A stretch of 64,000 nt of DNA from Myxococcus stipitatus (GCF_037414475.1 NZ_CP147913.1:2232001-2296000), one strand, 5' to 3'; numbered from the stretch's first letter, positions 35,575 through 45,831 are shown. The notes: generated from the sequence alone by a model not told the origin. Numbers and translations are program-made.

Positions 35575-35863
35575 TCACTCCTCGCGAGGCCACTCACCCG
35601 GTAGCTTCGAGACCGCTTGCCGCCGCACCTCGAGGGCCTCCTGGCAGCGATGCTGGTGGAAGACCTCTCGCGCCGCGTGTGCCCAGGCATAGGGGCTCGT
35701 CGGATAAGCCTTCACGCGAGCCTGCGCCCAGGCAAGCTCCTGCCCGGGTGTGGGGCGCGTCTCGAGGACCTTGCCTGGCTGGAAGGATGGGGACACGGCC
35801 CGAGTAGCGACATGCCGGGAGTCCGACGAGCACGAGCCCCAGCACGACCGACAGGCGTTTCAT
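35575..35863 (-). pseudogene. Frameshifted small lipoprotein with TPR-like body
   Basis: ATG 35863 begins a lipoprotein signal MKRLSVVLGLVLVGLPAC with a good lipobox (LPAC), followed by RYSG. In that frame the sequence then turns into Arg/Gly-rich nonsense. In the neighbouring frame a sensible TPR-like sequence begins near 35800 (SPSFQPGKVLETRP, ELAWAQARVKAYP, EALEVRRQAV) and ends at a TGA at 35575. The simplest reading is a single-base frameshift around 35790-35810, from mutation or sequencing error, in what was a lipoprotein of about 95 residues. Confidence 0.5.
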
Positions 35864-36059
35864 CGCGCGACCGTGCTGTGAATCTCTGTCTGCCGACCTG
35901 CTCGGGAGCGGAGGCGGAGCAGGCGCACTGTCGCCCCCTCCATGCCTGTCAACACAACCCCGTGTCGGGGTACACCGCCGTGTGCATGCCCCCCGCCCCG
36001 GCCTGGTGATTCGCGGGGGGCGCGTTCGGACGAACCGTCGGCCGTGACGGGCTCGCTGG

Positions 36060-36386
36060 CTACTGCAGTTCGCAGCCGGGGATGCAGTAGTTCACGTTGA
36101 TGAGCGTGCGCGTCGCGGCCAGATTCGACTGACAGCCGGCGTACTGTGTGGCGGGGTTGGCCTGGATGCGCGTGGCGCCACACTTCGCGACACAGGCGCG
36201 GATGTTCTCGAACCAATAGACGAGGTCATTGTTGGGGCAGTGGGGCGGGATGCCGACGCCCTGCTCCGTGCTCGCAATCGTCTCGCTCTCCGGAGCGACC
36301 CCCTCGGACTCAGCCCCACCACCGCAGGCCACCAGGGACAGGCTGCACATCGCGAAGAGAGAAACGACGAGAGGCTTGGCTTGCAT
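36060..36386 (-). CDS. Small Cys-containing lipoprotein, unknown function
   Basis: 108 residues from ATG 36386 (MQAKPLVVSLFAM), with AAGGAG 5 nt upstream; the longer frame upstream is not needed. Signal peptide with lipobox LVAC and GGG after the Cys. The mature part is short, acidic at first (ESEGVAPESE), then has six Cys (PHCPNND, ACVAKCG, AGCQSN, YCIPGC) that could form disulfides. No family recognised. Such lineage-specific lipoproteins are typical of myxobacteria. Confidence 0.75.
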   Translation of the reverse strand: MQAKPLVVSLFAMCSLSLVACGGGAESEGVAPESETIASTEQGVGIPPHCPNNDLVYWFENIRACVAKCGATRIQANPATQYAGCQSNLAATRTLINVNYCIPGCELQ

Positions 36387-36489
36387 GGCGACTCCTTCAA
36401 GACAGGGGGAAGGCCCATCATGTCCCATCCCTGACTCCCCGCGAAGTACGCCTCGCCCCCTCTCCTTCGGGAGCGTCTGTCCGAGAATC

Positions 36490-36600
36490 AACACGGCCTG
36501 TTTGCAATCGCATGACGGGTGTCACGCCAAGACGCCGACAGTCGGCGACGAAGTCCCTCGTGTCGTAGCCCTTGTCTGCCGAGGCCCACACTCCGGGCCT
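36490..36600 (-). pseudogene. Transposase fragment (IS4/IS1182-like DDE relic)
   Basis: On the minus strand, bases ~36590-36500 read ADKGYDTRDFVADCRR followed by LGVTPVMRLQ, a close match to the conserved block of IS5/IS1182-type DDE transposases that usually continues THxHV-like. A stop lies in frame just upstream, and the frame loses similarity after about 35 codons, so only a relic remains. No terminal inverted repeats were found around it. It marks a past insertion in the otherwise gene-poor 36.4-37.0 kb interval. Confidence 0.55.
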
Positions 36601-36996
36601 GACTCATCCCCCCATGAAGAAGCGCCGGGCGACGTCATGCTCGGCTAGACGGGTTCACCCTCCCTTCTTGCGTCCATGGACCTTCTCCTTTTGTTTCAGT
36701 TCCTCGACACCTGACAGATTGACCTTGCATCTACGGCCTCCGCCACACGCAGTGGATGTCCCTCAATCCAAGACAGTTCGCGGGAAGGCCGATACCGCAA
36801 ATGACCTCGGCTTCGACCCGATGTTCCACTCGATGAATGGCTGGACAGGGAGGGACGTCAGCGCCCCGCGTCCCTCTTTCGCGCTGCGATATCCCGGCGG
36901 ACGGCAGACGATGTGCGAGCTGATGAAGTCAGACACCTCCGCCCTGGCTTCGCGACAGGGCGGAGGCCCCCGAAGCCACTCCTCCTCGGCGGCGGC
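36601..36996 (+). other. ~400-bp gene-poor interval
   Basis: Between the transposase relic and the pseudouridine synthase. Composition is less GC-biased than its surroundings (for example the T-rich stretch around 36680-36710). Open frames on both strands are short or lack family features. It may be decayed mobile-element or flanking sequence; I recognise no site in it. Confidence 0.4.
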
Positions 36997-37809
36997 TCAA
37001 GGGACGTCCTGTGGCTCCACGCGGAAGCCCAGTCCCTCGGATATCTCCCCGTCACGCAGCGCTCTGAAGGTGCCCTCGGGCACATCCAACACCACGCGCC
37101 CCACCGCCGCGCGGTGCAGCGCCACCACCGGATGCCCCACCGCCGCCAGCATCCGCTTCACCTGATGGTGCCGCCCTTCCGTCAACGTCAGTTCCACCAC
37201 CTCCGGCTCACGCAAGCGAGCCTCCGCCGGACGCGTGAGCCCATCCTCCAGCTCCACGCCCTCCCGGAGTCGCTGAAGCGCCGCCTCGTCCGGACGTCCC
37301 TCCACCCGCGCCACGTAGCGCTTCGTCAGATGCGTCTCCGGAGCGGTGCCGTGCCGGACGAACCGCTCATCATTCGTGAACAGCAACAACCCCGTGGTGT
37401 CCCGGTCCAACCGCCCCACCGCGTACCACTCGTAACCGGACAGTGACTCGGGCAGCACCGCGCGCAGCCGCTCGAACACCGTGCCCACGCCCTCCGGGTC
37501 CGAGCCATGCACCACCGGCCCCGCGGGCTTGTGGAACATCAACACCCACAGCCGTGTGTCCAGCGAACACTCCCGCCCATCCACTCGCACCACGCGCCCA
37601 GGCCCCACCGGCGCGAAGGGCTCCACCTCCACCTGTCCATCCACCTCCACCCGGCCGGCCCGGATGGCCGCCTCGGCCTGGGTTCTGGGCATCACCCCGG
37701 CCCGCCCCAAGGCACGCGCCAGCCAGTCCGCCCGGCCTCCCACGGGCGCGTCCGCCCCCCGCCGCCGCGCGGCCTCCAACCACCGGGGCGTCTTGCTCTT
37801 TCGCGCCAT
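36997..37809 (-). CDS. RsuA/RluB-family rRNA pseudouridine synthase
   Basis: 270 residues from ATG 37809 (MARKSKTPRWLEAARRRG) with AAGGAG 8 nt upstream. N-terminal S4 RNA-binding domain (LARALGRAGVMPRTQAEAAIRAGRVEVDGQ in outline), then the catalytic block AVGRLDRDTTGLLLFTND whose Asp is the nucleophile, and the family KRYVARVEG and EGRHHQVKRMLAAVGHPV segments. It isomerises a specific uridine in ribosomal RNA. The basic N-terminal extension ahead of S4 is common in this group. Which site it modifies cannot be told from sequence. Confidence 0.92.
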   Translation of the reverse strand: MARKSKTPRWLEAARRRGADAPVGGRADWLARALGRAGVMPRTQAEAAIRAGRVEVDGQVEVEPFAPVGPGRVVRVDGRECSLDTRLWVLMFHKPAGPVVHGSDPEGVGTVFERLRAVLPESLSGYEWYAVGRLDRDTTGLLLFTNDERFVRHGTAPETHLTKRYVARVEGRPDEAALQRLREGVELEDGLTRPAEARLREPEVVELTLTEGRHHQVKRMLAAVGHPVVALHRAAVGRVVLDVPEGTFRALRDGEISEGLGFRVEPQDVP

Positions 37810-37956
37810 CCTCTCGTCTCCTTGCCTCTCCACCCCGACATCCCATGTTCACTTTGGAGAACCAATGAGAGCTTCTCCACGGAGCGGATGGCGGACAGGC
37901 GGCCACGCGAGCGTCACGATTTGACTCCACCCGCCGCCCTCTGCCATTGCGGCCTC

Positions 37957-39207
37957 GTGGCTGTCCCACCCGAAATCGCCGAATCGCTCCAGCGTCACCC
38001 GCCGCCCTCCGGCCCCTCCGTCGCCTTCGCGCTGCGCCTGGCCGAAGCCCTCCACCGCTACGGCACTCCCGCGCACCGCCTGGAGGACCTGATGAAGCGC
38101 GTGTCGGGACGGCTGGGACTGGAAGGGCGCTTCTTCTCCACGCCCACGTCCCTGTTCGCCTCCTTCGGCCCGCCCGAAGCGCTGCGCACCAGCCTCATCC
38201 GCGTGGAGCCCGGGGACATGGACCTGGAGCGGCTCACCCTGCTGGACGTGCTCGCCGACGATGTCATCCACGCCCGCCTGTCGCCCGCCGAGGGCGCGCT
38301 GCGCGTGGAGGCCATCCTCGCCCGGCCGCCGCGCTTCGGGCCGGTGCTTCAAGTCCTCTGCTGGGCCCTGGCCGGAGGAGCCGGCGCCCGTCTCTTCGGC
38401 GGCGGATTGAAGGAGATGGCGGTCGCCACGGTGAGCAGCCTGCTCATCGGCATCTTGAGCGAGGTGACGCAGCGGCAGCCCTCCTCCGCGCGGGTGCTGG
38501 AGCCCGTGGCCGCCATCCTCTCCTCGTCGCTCGCCGTCCTGGCCGCGAGCTTCCTGGGCACGATGTCGATTCAGGTCGCCACGCTGGCCGGCCTCATCGT
38601 CCTGTTGCCCGGCCTCACGCTGACGGTGGCCCTCAACGAGCTGGCCACGCGCCACCTCATCTCCGGCACCTCGCGCCTCACCGGCGCCGCGGTGGTCTTC
38701 CTGCAACTGGGTTTCGGCGTCGCGCTGGGCAGCCGGCTCGCGGAGGTGCTGCCGCCTCCGCCCGTCGTGCCCACGCCCCCGCCGCTCCCCACCTGGACCC
38801 AGGCGCTGTCCCTCGCCGTGGCGGGCATGGCCATCGGCGTGTTGTTCCGCGCGCGGCCTCGCGACTGGGGATGGATTGCCGCCGCGGGCACCTTCGCCTT
38901 CTTGGGCGCGCGGGTGAGCTCGGGCCTCCTGGGGCCTCAGCTCGGCGCCTTCGTGGGCGCGGTGCTCCTGGGCATCGGTGGCAACACGCTGGCGCGGCTG
39001 CGCAACAAGCCCTCCGTCACCATCGTCGTGCCGGGCCTGATGTTGCTCGTGCCCGGCAGCGTGGGCTTCCGCAGCCTGTCGTCGCTGCTGGAGCGCGACG
39101 TGGTGGCCGGCGTGGACACGGCCTTCAACATGCTGATGGTCGCCGTGGCGCTGGTGGCGGGACTCCTGTCCGCCAACGCCCTGGTCCCCCCGCGCAAGGT
39201 GCTCTGA
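37957..39207 (+). CDS. ThrE-like threonine/serine exporter family membrane protein
   Basis: 416 residues from GTG 37957; the larger open frame upstream is low-quality. The N-terminal DUF1212/ThrE cytoplasmic part (FALRLAEALHRYGTPAHRLEDLM, FFSTPTSLFASF, LDVLADDVIHARLSPAEG) is followed by about ten hydrophobic helices including the C-terminal ThrE_2 half (SVTIVVPGLMLLVPGSVGFRSL). Both halves, separate proteins in some bacteria, are on one chain here. Expected role: export of threonine or serine, or small peptides, across the inner membrane. It is convergent with the DoxX-like gene 9 bp away. Confidence 0.85.
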   Translation: MAVPPEIAESLQRHPPPSGPSVAFALRLAEALHRYGTPAHRLEDLMKRVSGRLGLEGRFFSTPTSLFASFGPPEALRTSLIRVEPGDMDLERLTLLDVLADDVIHARLSPAEGALRVEAILARPPRFGPVLQVLCWALAGGAGARLFGGGLKEMAVATVSSLLIGILSEVTQRQPSSARVLEPVAAILSSSLAVLAASFLGTMSIQVATLAGLIVLLPGLTLTVALNELATRHLISGTSRLTGAAVVFLQLGFGVALGSRLAEVLPPPPVVPTPPPLPTWTQALSLAVAGMAIGVLFRARPRDWGWIAAAGTFAFLGARVSSGLLGPQLGAFVGAVLLGIGGNTLARLRNKPSVTIVVPGLMLLVPGSVGFRSLSSLLERDVVAGVDTAFNMLMVAVALVAGLLSANALVPPRKVL

Positions 39208-39216
39208 GCAAACGGC

Positions 39217-39633
39217 TCAGGCCATGCGCGCGACGTAGATGGCCGCGAGCGACAACAGGAAGTACGGCACCAGTCCACCCGCGCCCGCGTAGTCCTTGGC
39301 CATGCGCTGACCGAAGAAGAGGCACACCAGCGAGACGGCGGACACGAGCGCGCCCCAGAAGGCCAGAGCCGGGCTGCCCGTGGTGACGAGCGAGACCAGG
39401 CCCGCGGCGCTGAGCGCCCCGGCGGTCAGCTCCATCAGCGTGATGACGCCGAGCATGAGCGGCACCACGCCCCGGAGGGGGCTCTTGGCGAAGTGGCCGG
39501 TGAGCCAGCCCAGGTTGCCCTTCCAGTCCACGACTTTGTCCACACCGGACTGGAGGAAGAGGATGGCGAGGAAGGCGGCGCACAGCGCCTGGAGCAGCCA
39601 CGCGGTGAACTGGGTCGATTCAAGAGCCGGCAT
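39217..39633 (-). CDS. DoxX-like small integral membrane protein
   Basis: 138 residues from ATG 39633, with four hydrophobic helices. The first holds ALCAAFLAILFLQSGVDKVVDWKGN, containing the SGxDKxxDW motif seen in DoxX/DUF-type membrane proteins, and later ELTAGALSAAGLV. Family members act in sulfur or redox-linked membrane processes or are uncharacterised. Nothing in the context narrows the role. Confidence 0.75.
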   Translation of the reverse strand: MPALESTQFTAWLLQALCAAFLAILFLQSGVDKVVDWKGNLGWLTGHFAKSPLRGVVPLMLGVITLMELTAGALSAAGLVSLVTTGSPALAFWGALVSAVSLVCLFFGQRMAKDYAGAGGLVPYFLLSLAAIYVARMA

Positions 39634-39753
39634 GGCGCGCCACTCTAGCCGCCTGGGAGCCGAGCCCAAGTCTTCTCCTTCGGGGCCCCGGGGGCCGGGC
39701 CGGGGGACTCCACCCCCCTTCCCTCCGACCGAACCGTCCCTAGCTTGGCCCTC

Positions 39754-40920
39754 ATGGCATCCGAGCAGACCGCCCGGCGTGTGTTCACCGGTCTCATCCT
39801 GCTGTCCATCCTGCTCCTCGCCCTGGTCATCCAGCCCTTCGCCAAGGCCTTCTTCCTGGCGGCGGTGCTGGCGGGGGCGCTCTACGGCGTGCACAGCTGG
39901 CTCACCCGCAAGGTGCGCGGGCGGAAGAACATCTCGGCGGGCGTGGTGTGCACGGCCGTCATCCTCGCGCTGCTCGTGCCGGTGGGCGGCTTCACCGCCT
40001 TCATCGTCGCCGAGGTGTCTTCCGGCGCGCAGTTCGTCACCCGGACGGTGCAACAGGAGGGCGTGGAGGGGCTGGTGAACAAGCTGCCGGACCCGCTGCG
40101 CAAGGGCGTGGAGGGCCTGATGAAGCGGCTGCCCGTGGAAGAGGTCACCCTGGACGAGAAGCTCCAGCAGCAGGTCAGCAGCCAGAGCGCCACGGCGGCG
40201 CGCGCGGTGACGGGGGCCGTGGCGGCGACGGGCTCCATCGCCTTCCAGACGGTGATGATGCTCATCGCCCTCTTCTTCTTCCTCACGGACGGCAAGGAGC
40301 TGGTGGAGTGGCTGGAGAGCGTGTCCCCGCTGCGGCCCGGCGAGACGCTGGAAATCATGCGCGAGTTCCGCAGCGTGTCCGGCGCCGTGCTCTTCTCGTC
40401 GCTGGCCACCGCGGGAGTGCAGTCCCTGGCCGCGCTCATCGGGTTCCTCATCGCCCGGGTGCCCGCGCCGCTGTTCTTCGCGGGCATCACGTTCTTCCTC
40501 GCGCTCATCCCCGCCGTCGGAGCCGCCGTCGTGGTGCTGGTGGCCGCGGCGCTCATGTTCTTCAGCGGACACCCCTGGGCCGCGCTCTTCCTAGCCATCT
40601 GGGGCACGGTGGTGGTGGGGCTGGTGGACAACATCGTCAAGCCCCTGCTCGCCAAGCGCGGCATGCACCAGCACGGGGCCATCGTCTTCTTCTCGCTGCT
40701 CGGAGGTCTGGCGGCGTTCGGCACGGTGGGCCTGCTCTTGGGCCCGCTCATCGTCGCCTTCTTCCTGGCCCTGGTGCGCATCCACGAGCGCGACTACGGC
40801 CGCAACCACCCGGCCCCCGACAGCCCCTCCACGCCTGGCAGAGACAGGACGCCGGACAGCGGGCAGCTCGCCTCGACGAGCACGAGCCCCGCCACCTCGA
40901 CCGCCCCCGAACGCCACTGA
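39754..40920 (+). CDS. AI-2E family (PF01594-type) transporter
   Basis: 388 residues from ATG 39754. About seven to eight helices with the family order: two N-terminal helices (GLILLSILLLALVIQPFAKAFF), an amphipathic middle region, and the C-terminal block PAPLFFAGITFFLALIPAVG, VDNIVKPLLAKRG and FGTVGLLLGPLIVAFF. A Ser/Thr/Pro-rich hydrophilic tail of about 45 residues follows. The family name is misleading; many members are Na+/H+ antiporters or unknown exporters. A hairpin lies 14 nt beyond its stop. Confidence 0.9.
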   Translation: MASEQTARRVFTGLILLSILLLALVIQPFAKAFFLAAVLAGALYGVHSWLTRKVRGRKNISAGVVCTAVILALLVPVGGFTAFIVAEVSSGAQFVTRTVQQEGVEGLVNKLPDPLRKGVEGLMKRLPVEEVTLDEKLQQQVSSQSATAARAVTGAVAATGSIAFQTVMMLIALFFFLTDGKELVEWLESVSPLRPGETLEIMREFRSVSGAVLFSSLATAGVQSLAALIGFLIARVPAPLFFAGITFFLALIPAVGAAVVVLVAAALMFFSGHPWAALFLAIWGTVVVGLVDNIVKPLLAKRGMHQHGAIVFFSLLGGLAAFGTVGLLLGPLIVAFFLALVRIHERDYGRNHPAPDSPSTPGRDRTPDSGQLASTSTSPATSTAPERH

Positions 40921-40933
40921 GGGCGCGGAGAGG

Positions 40934-40957
40934 CCCTCGCCCGGACCGAAGCGAGGG
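40934..40957. terminator. Bidirectional hairpin between convergent genes
   Basis: CCCTCGC (40934-40940) pairs with GCGAGGG (40951-40957) around a 10-nt loop, midway between the stop of the AI-2E gene (40920) and the stop of the convergent gene (40966). The position suits a shared terminator; there is no T-tract. Confidence 0.45.
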
Positions 40958-40965
40958 AGCCCAGG

Positions 40966-42645
40966 TCAGAACGACGTGCCGTTCGCGCGGCGGCCCGGGG
41001 ACGACATCTGGCTGGACAGGGTGGTGTGCAGCGCGAAGGTGGCGCTCGAGCCCACGTCCGGGTTGCGGTTCGCGGAGACACCATCCGTGCCCGTCAGCGC
41101 CGACGACAGCGTCACCGACTCGATGATGGTGCCGGACGCGTTGCGCACCGACACGGTGTCACCGCTGTTCGTCAGGCTCAGCGTACCCGTCGAGCAGGCC
41201 ACCGCGCCCGGCGTGCCCGCGGGAATCCCCGACGCCGCGCCGACCACCACCACCACGCCACCGGCCGGCACCGTGGTGCCCGCCGGGAACGTGTGCCGCA
41301 TCGCCCCGGAGTCCCACACCGTCCAGCCGCCCACGTTGAGCGCCGTGGAGCCCGTGTTCACCAGCTCCACGAACTCGCCCGCGACGTCCGAGCCCAGCTC
41401 GTTCACCAGCACCTCGTTGATGATGAGGCCACCGGTGCCGCCGCCCGTCGAGGTGATGGAGAAGGCCGCGTCGCTGGTGTCCGTGACGGTGGCGGACGTC
41501 GTGTCCGTCACGCGCACCCAGGCCTGCGTGCTCTGGGTGGACGGCAGCGTCCAGGCCAGGCTGCCCGCCGAGGCCGGCGTGCTCGCCGACAGCACGGTCC
41601 ATGAGGTGCCACCGTTCAGCGTGTAGTCCACCTTCACGCTCGCCACGTTCGACGACGTCCAGGTGATGGTGCGCGCGCTGCCCGCCGTCCAGCTCTCACC
41701 GCCGTTGGGCGACGTCACCTTCACGGTGGACACGGCGCCACCATCGGGGATGAGGAAGTCCTTGATGATGGCCATGTGCTGCATGTTGGTGGAGCCGCTG
41801 TCGCCCGCGAGCGCGGGGGACAAATCGGAGAGGGGCGAGTACACGCGCGTGTCCACCACCAGGCCGCCGGAGAACGTGTTGCCACCGATGACCACGCCCG
41901 TCTGGTACTGGCGCAGGTCCGAGTCCACCAGCACGTGGTCATAGGGCTTGCTGCGGCCCGCGTTGGTGTTCACGTTGCCGTTCTGGTCCGCCGGGTACGG
42001 GGCGGTGGTGGTCACCACCTGCGACAAGGTGGAGAAGCTCGCCTCCGTGCGCGTGTCCGTGTTGAGGTCACCACCGATGGCCAGGTAGTCGCCCGCGGGG
42101 ACGTTGCTCTGGATGTACGCCACCAGGTTCGTCGACTCCGTGTTGCGCACGCTGGCGTTGGCCGTCAGCAGGTGCACGCTCACCACCCACAGGTCCTTGG
42201 GGCCCGGGATGTCGATGCGCGCCCACGCGAAGTCGCGGTTGCTCACCTGCGTGTCGGTCCACTCACCCGACGCGATGATGGGATAGCGGCTGATGATGCC
42301 GTTGGGAATCTGCGCGCCGCTCTCCCGGTAGTAGTAGAACTGCGGTCCGAACGCCGTGTCCACGAAGGTCCGGATATCCGCCGAGGAGTTCGAGCCGTAG
42401 TTGAACTCCTGAATCATCACCACGTCCGGGTCCGTGCCCTGGAAGATGCGGGTGCCGTGGCCCAGGCTGTAGTCCTGGCTATTGCCACTGGTGATGTTCG
42501 CCGCCATCAAACGCAGGCGAAGGTCGGCCAGCGAGGCCTGGCTCTCGCCCAGCGCGCTCTGCTCCGCCACCGGCTCCACGCCCTCGCCACACGCGGCGAG
42601 CCCCAGGAAGAACACCACCAGCCAGTGACGCCATGACGACAGCAT
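40966..42645 (-). CDS. Secreted endonuclease/exonuclease/phosphatase protein with Kre9/KNH-like and lamin-tail domains
   Basis: 559 residues from ATG 42645 (MLSSWRHWLVVFFLGLAACGEG), a lipoprotein signal with lipobox LAAC. Residues ~40-330 follow the EEP fold: RLMAANIT, MIQEFNYG, AIGGDLNTDTR and SKPYDHVLVDSDL, with the metal Glu, Asp/Asn and Asp/His expected for DNase I-like enzymes. Next is a Kre9/KNH-type Ser/Thr-rich beta domain (SPNGGESWTAG, TITWTSSNVASV), then a lamin-tail domain (IINEVLVNELG, EFVELVNTGS, VGGWTVWDSG). It is probably an extracellular or surface nuclease/phosphodiesterase. A clear ribosome site is not visible, so the start is fair rather than firm. Confidence 0.85.
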   Translation of the reverse strand: MLSSWRHWLVVFFLGLAACGEGVEPVAEQSALGESQASLADLRLRLMAANITSGNSQDYSLGHGTRIFQGTDPDVVMIQEFNYGSNSSADIRTFVDTAFGPQFYYYRESGAQIPNGIISRYPIIASGEWTDTQVSNRDFAWARIDIPGPKDLWVVSVHLLTANASVRNTESTNLVAYIQSNVPAGDYLAIGGDLNTDTRTEASFSTLSQVVTTTAPYPADQNGNVNTNAGRSKPYDHVLVDSDLRQYQTGVVIGGNTFSGGLVVDTRVYSPLSDLSPALAGDSGSTNMQHMAIIKDFLIPDGGAVSTVKVTSPNGGESWTAGSARTITWTSSNVASVKVDYTLNGGTSWTVLSASTPASAGSLAWTLPSTQSTQAWVRVTDTTSATVTDTSDAAFSITSTGGGTGGLIINEVLVNELGSDVAGEFVELVNTGSTALNVGGWTVWDSGAMRHTFPAGTTVPAGGVVVVVGAASGIPAGTPGAVACSTGTLSLTNSGDTVSVRNASGTIIESVTLSSALTGTDGVSANRNPDVGSSATFALHTTLSSQMSSPGRRANGTSF

Positions 42646-42833
42646 CCGAGTGACTACAGTACAGTTGTTTCGCACGAAATCCGGTCCTGCTCTTGGACAA
42701 AGAGCGGTTGAGGGTCGGCAACGACTGCTGAACGAGTGGCCTGGGGATGCGGCGTCCGAGGCCACCCCTTCAATCTATCCGGCTCTCTGACAGGAACGGG
42801 GAGTGAAACAAGGCTGAAACATGACGCGCCGTC

Positions 42834-43304
42834 CTACAGCGACGCGGCGGTGGACAGAGCGACGAACAGGTAACGCAAGCCCTTCCCCGCTGTGACGAAC
42901 ACGACGAAGGGCAGCGGGCGGACTCCCACCACACCCCCGGCGATGACGAACGCATCCCCGACGATGGGCATCCACGACATCAGCAACGCGGGAGCCCCCC
43001 ACGTGCGAAGCCGTGCCTCGACTCGCTCCATGCGGGGCCCTTCACTGGCGCGGCGGCGCGCGTACCACCGCCCCAGCGCGCCTCCCCCGCCCCGCGACAC
43101 CCACTGCCCCAGCAGGTAGAGCGACAGCGCCCCCAGCACGTTGCCCACCGTCGCCACGCCCGTGGCCAGCATCGGCGGCGCGCCGCCATAGATGAGCGCC
43201 GCCAACAGCGCCTCCGAGGGCACCGGCACCACGGAGCCCGCGAGCATCGCGACGAGGAAGAGTCCCGGAAGACCCCAGGTGGAGAGGATGGCGGCGTCTG
43301 GCAT
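42834..43304 (-). CDS. DedA/YqaA-like small membrane protein
   Basis: 156 residues from ATG 43304 (MPDAAILSTWGLPGLFLVAM). Four to five helices with the DedA/VTT-type re-entrant block GSVVPVPSEALLAALIYGG and the late WMPIVGDAFVIAGGVVGV. YqaA-type proteins of this length are DedA relatives linked to membrane-potential or lipid (undecaprenyl phosphate) handling. Upstream in-frame extension to 43487 is possible but not supported. Specific function unknown. Confidence 0.8.
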   Translation of the reverse strand: MPDAAILSTWGLPGLFLVAMLAGSVVPVPSEALLAALIYGGAPPMLATGVATVGNVLGALSLYLLGQWVSRGGGGALGRWYARRRASEGPRMERVEARLRTWGAPALLMSWMPIVGDAFVIAGGVVGVRPLPFVVFVTAGKGLRYLFVALSTAASL

Positions 43305-43551
43305 GGTGGTGGGTAGGAGAGGCCCCGCCAGTGTGCCATGGGCCCTGGAGCTCGCGCAGCCAATCCCAGAAGGCCGCCTGCCCTCACCTGGGGTGAGCTT
43401 CCTCGCGCAGGACCTGCGCACCGCCCCTGTCACGCGCAGGACTTGCGTGTGCCCTGGGGCCTGGAGCCCTGCCCTCCGAGGGGACACGAGGCCCGGCGCG
43501 CCCCTTGCTTTGTGACGAGGCCATCACTTCACCGTGAAGGAATTCCGCGTC

Positions 43552-44703
43552 ATGAGCAGCAACGACATCCCCGCCCCGGGCTTGAGCAACGACCTCCGCA
43601 TCGTCCCCGTGGAGATCGCCCCGGAGACGTTCTGGGTGGGCAAGCGGGAGCCCGGCAACATCTTCTATGCCAACCCCTATCTGCGCCGCTTTCGAGGCAC
43701 GGATGCGAAGACGCAGCGGGCCTCGGAGTTCAACCTCCTCATCGACCCGGGCTCCAGCAGCGACTTCTCCACCATCCACACCAAGGTGACGTCGCTGATT
43801 GGTGGCATGGAGCGGCTGTCCGCGCTCTTCATCAACCACCAGGACCCGGACGTCGGCTCGTCGGCGAGCATCATCTCCGCGCGCTATGCGCCCCGCGCGG
43901 GCCTGCTGTGCTCGGAGGACACCTGGCGGCTCATCGTCCACCAGAACCTGCCGCGCAACCGCTTCATCCCCACGGAGAAGTTCGCGCAGGGGCTGAGCGT
44001 GCCCACCGGACACAAGCTCCTGCCGGTGCCCTCGCCGTTCTGCCACTTCCGGGGCGCGGTGATGCTCTATGACCCGCAGACGCGGGTGCTCTTCACGGGC
44101 GACTTGTTCGGCGGCCTCACCGACGCCAACGCCCGCGGCCTGTGGGCGGAGGAGTCCGACTGGGCGGGCATCCGCGCGTTCCATCAAATCTACATGCCGG
44201 TCAACGCGGCCCTGGCGCGCGCGGTGGCCACCATCCGCAAGCTCACGCCCGCGGTGGAGATCATCGCCCCGCAGCACGGGCGCGTCATCCGAGGCCCCCT
44301 CGTCCAGCAGTTCCTCGAGCGGATGGAGCGGCTCCAGGTGGGGCTGGACATCATGGACGAGGCGCAGGACCGCACCCACCTCCAGGCGTGGAACTCGGTG
44401 GTGGACCGCGTGCTGGCGCTGGCGCGCGGCTACCTGGGCGACTCGGTGGACGTGAAGCTGGGCGCGAGCGAGGACCTGGCGGACACGTCGACGTTCGAGG
44501 GCAACCGCCTGGTGGTGAACCGCCTGGGCAAGTGGACCGTGGAGCACGTGGTGGATGTGCTGTGCAAGGGCGAGCCGCCTGAAATCGCGGGCCCCATCAT
44601 GGTGGAGGCCACCAGCGCCGCCGCGGAATACAACCTGCCCACGCCGCACCTGGACATCGAAGGCGCGGGAGCGCCGTCGCACATCTCGCTGCTGGACCCC
44701 TGA
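43552..44703 (+). CDS. Metallo-beta-lactamase-fold protein of the flavodiiron (ODP) type
   Basis: 383 residues, taken from ATG 43552 with AAGGA 10 nt upstream; GTG 43534 is possible. The MBL/ODP core shows NHQDPDVGSS (His96, Asp98, Asp100), the position of the HxExD iron ligands in flavodiiron proteins with Asp in place of Glu, then a His in GHK..PSPFCHF, GDLFGG and PQHGR. No flavodoxin domain follows; instead a C-terminal ~130-residue tail has LQAWNSVVDRVLALARGYLGD and GKWTVEHVVDVL. It could be an oxygen or redox sensor rather than a reductase. A Ser/Thr kinase gene starts 21 nt after its stop, so the two are probably co-transcribed. Confidence 0.82.
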   Translation: MSSNDIPAPGLSNDLRIVPVEIAPETFWVGKREPGNIFYANPYLRRFRGTDAKTQRASEFNLLIDPGSSSDFSTIHTKVTSLIGGMERLSALFINHQDPDVGSSASIISARYAPRAGLLCSEDTWRLIVHQNLPRNRFIPTEKFAQGLSVPTGHKLLPVPSPFCHFRGAVMLYDPQTRVLFTGDLFGGLTDANARGLWAEESDWAGIRAFHQIYMPVNAALARAVATIRKLTPAVEIIAPQHGRVIRGPLVQQFLERMERLQVGLDIMDEAQDRTHLQAWNSVVDRVLALARGYLGDSVDVKLGASEDLADTSTFEGNRLVVNRLGKWTVEHVVDVLCKGEPPEIAGPIMVEATSAAAEYNLPTPHLDIEGAGAPSHISLLDP

Positions 44704-44724
44704 CGCGCACGGACACAGGGCCCG

Positions 44725-45814
<1,090 letters not shown>

Positions 45815-45831
<17 letters not shown>

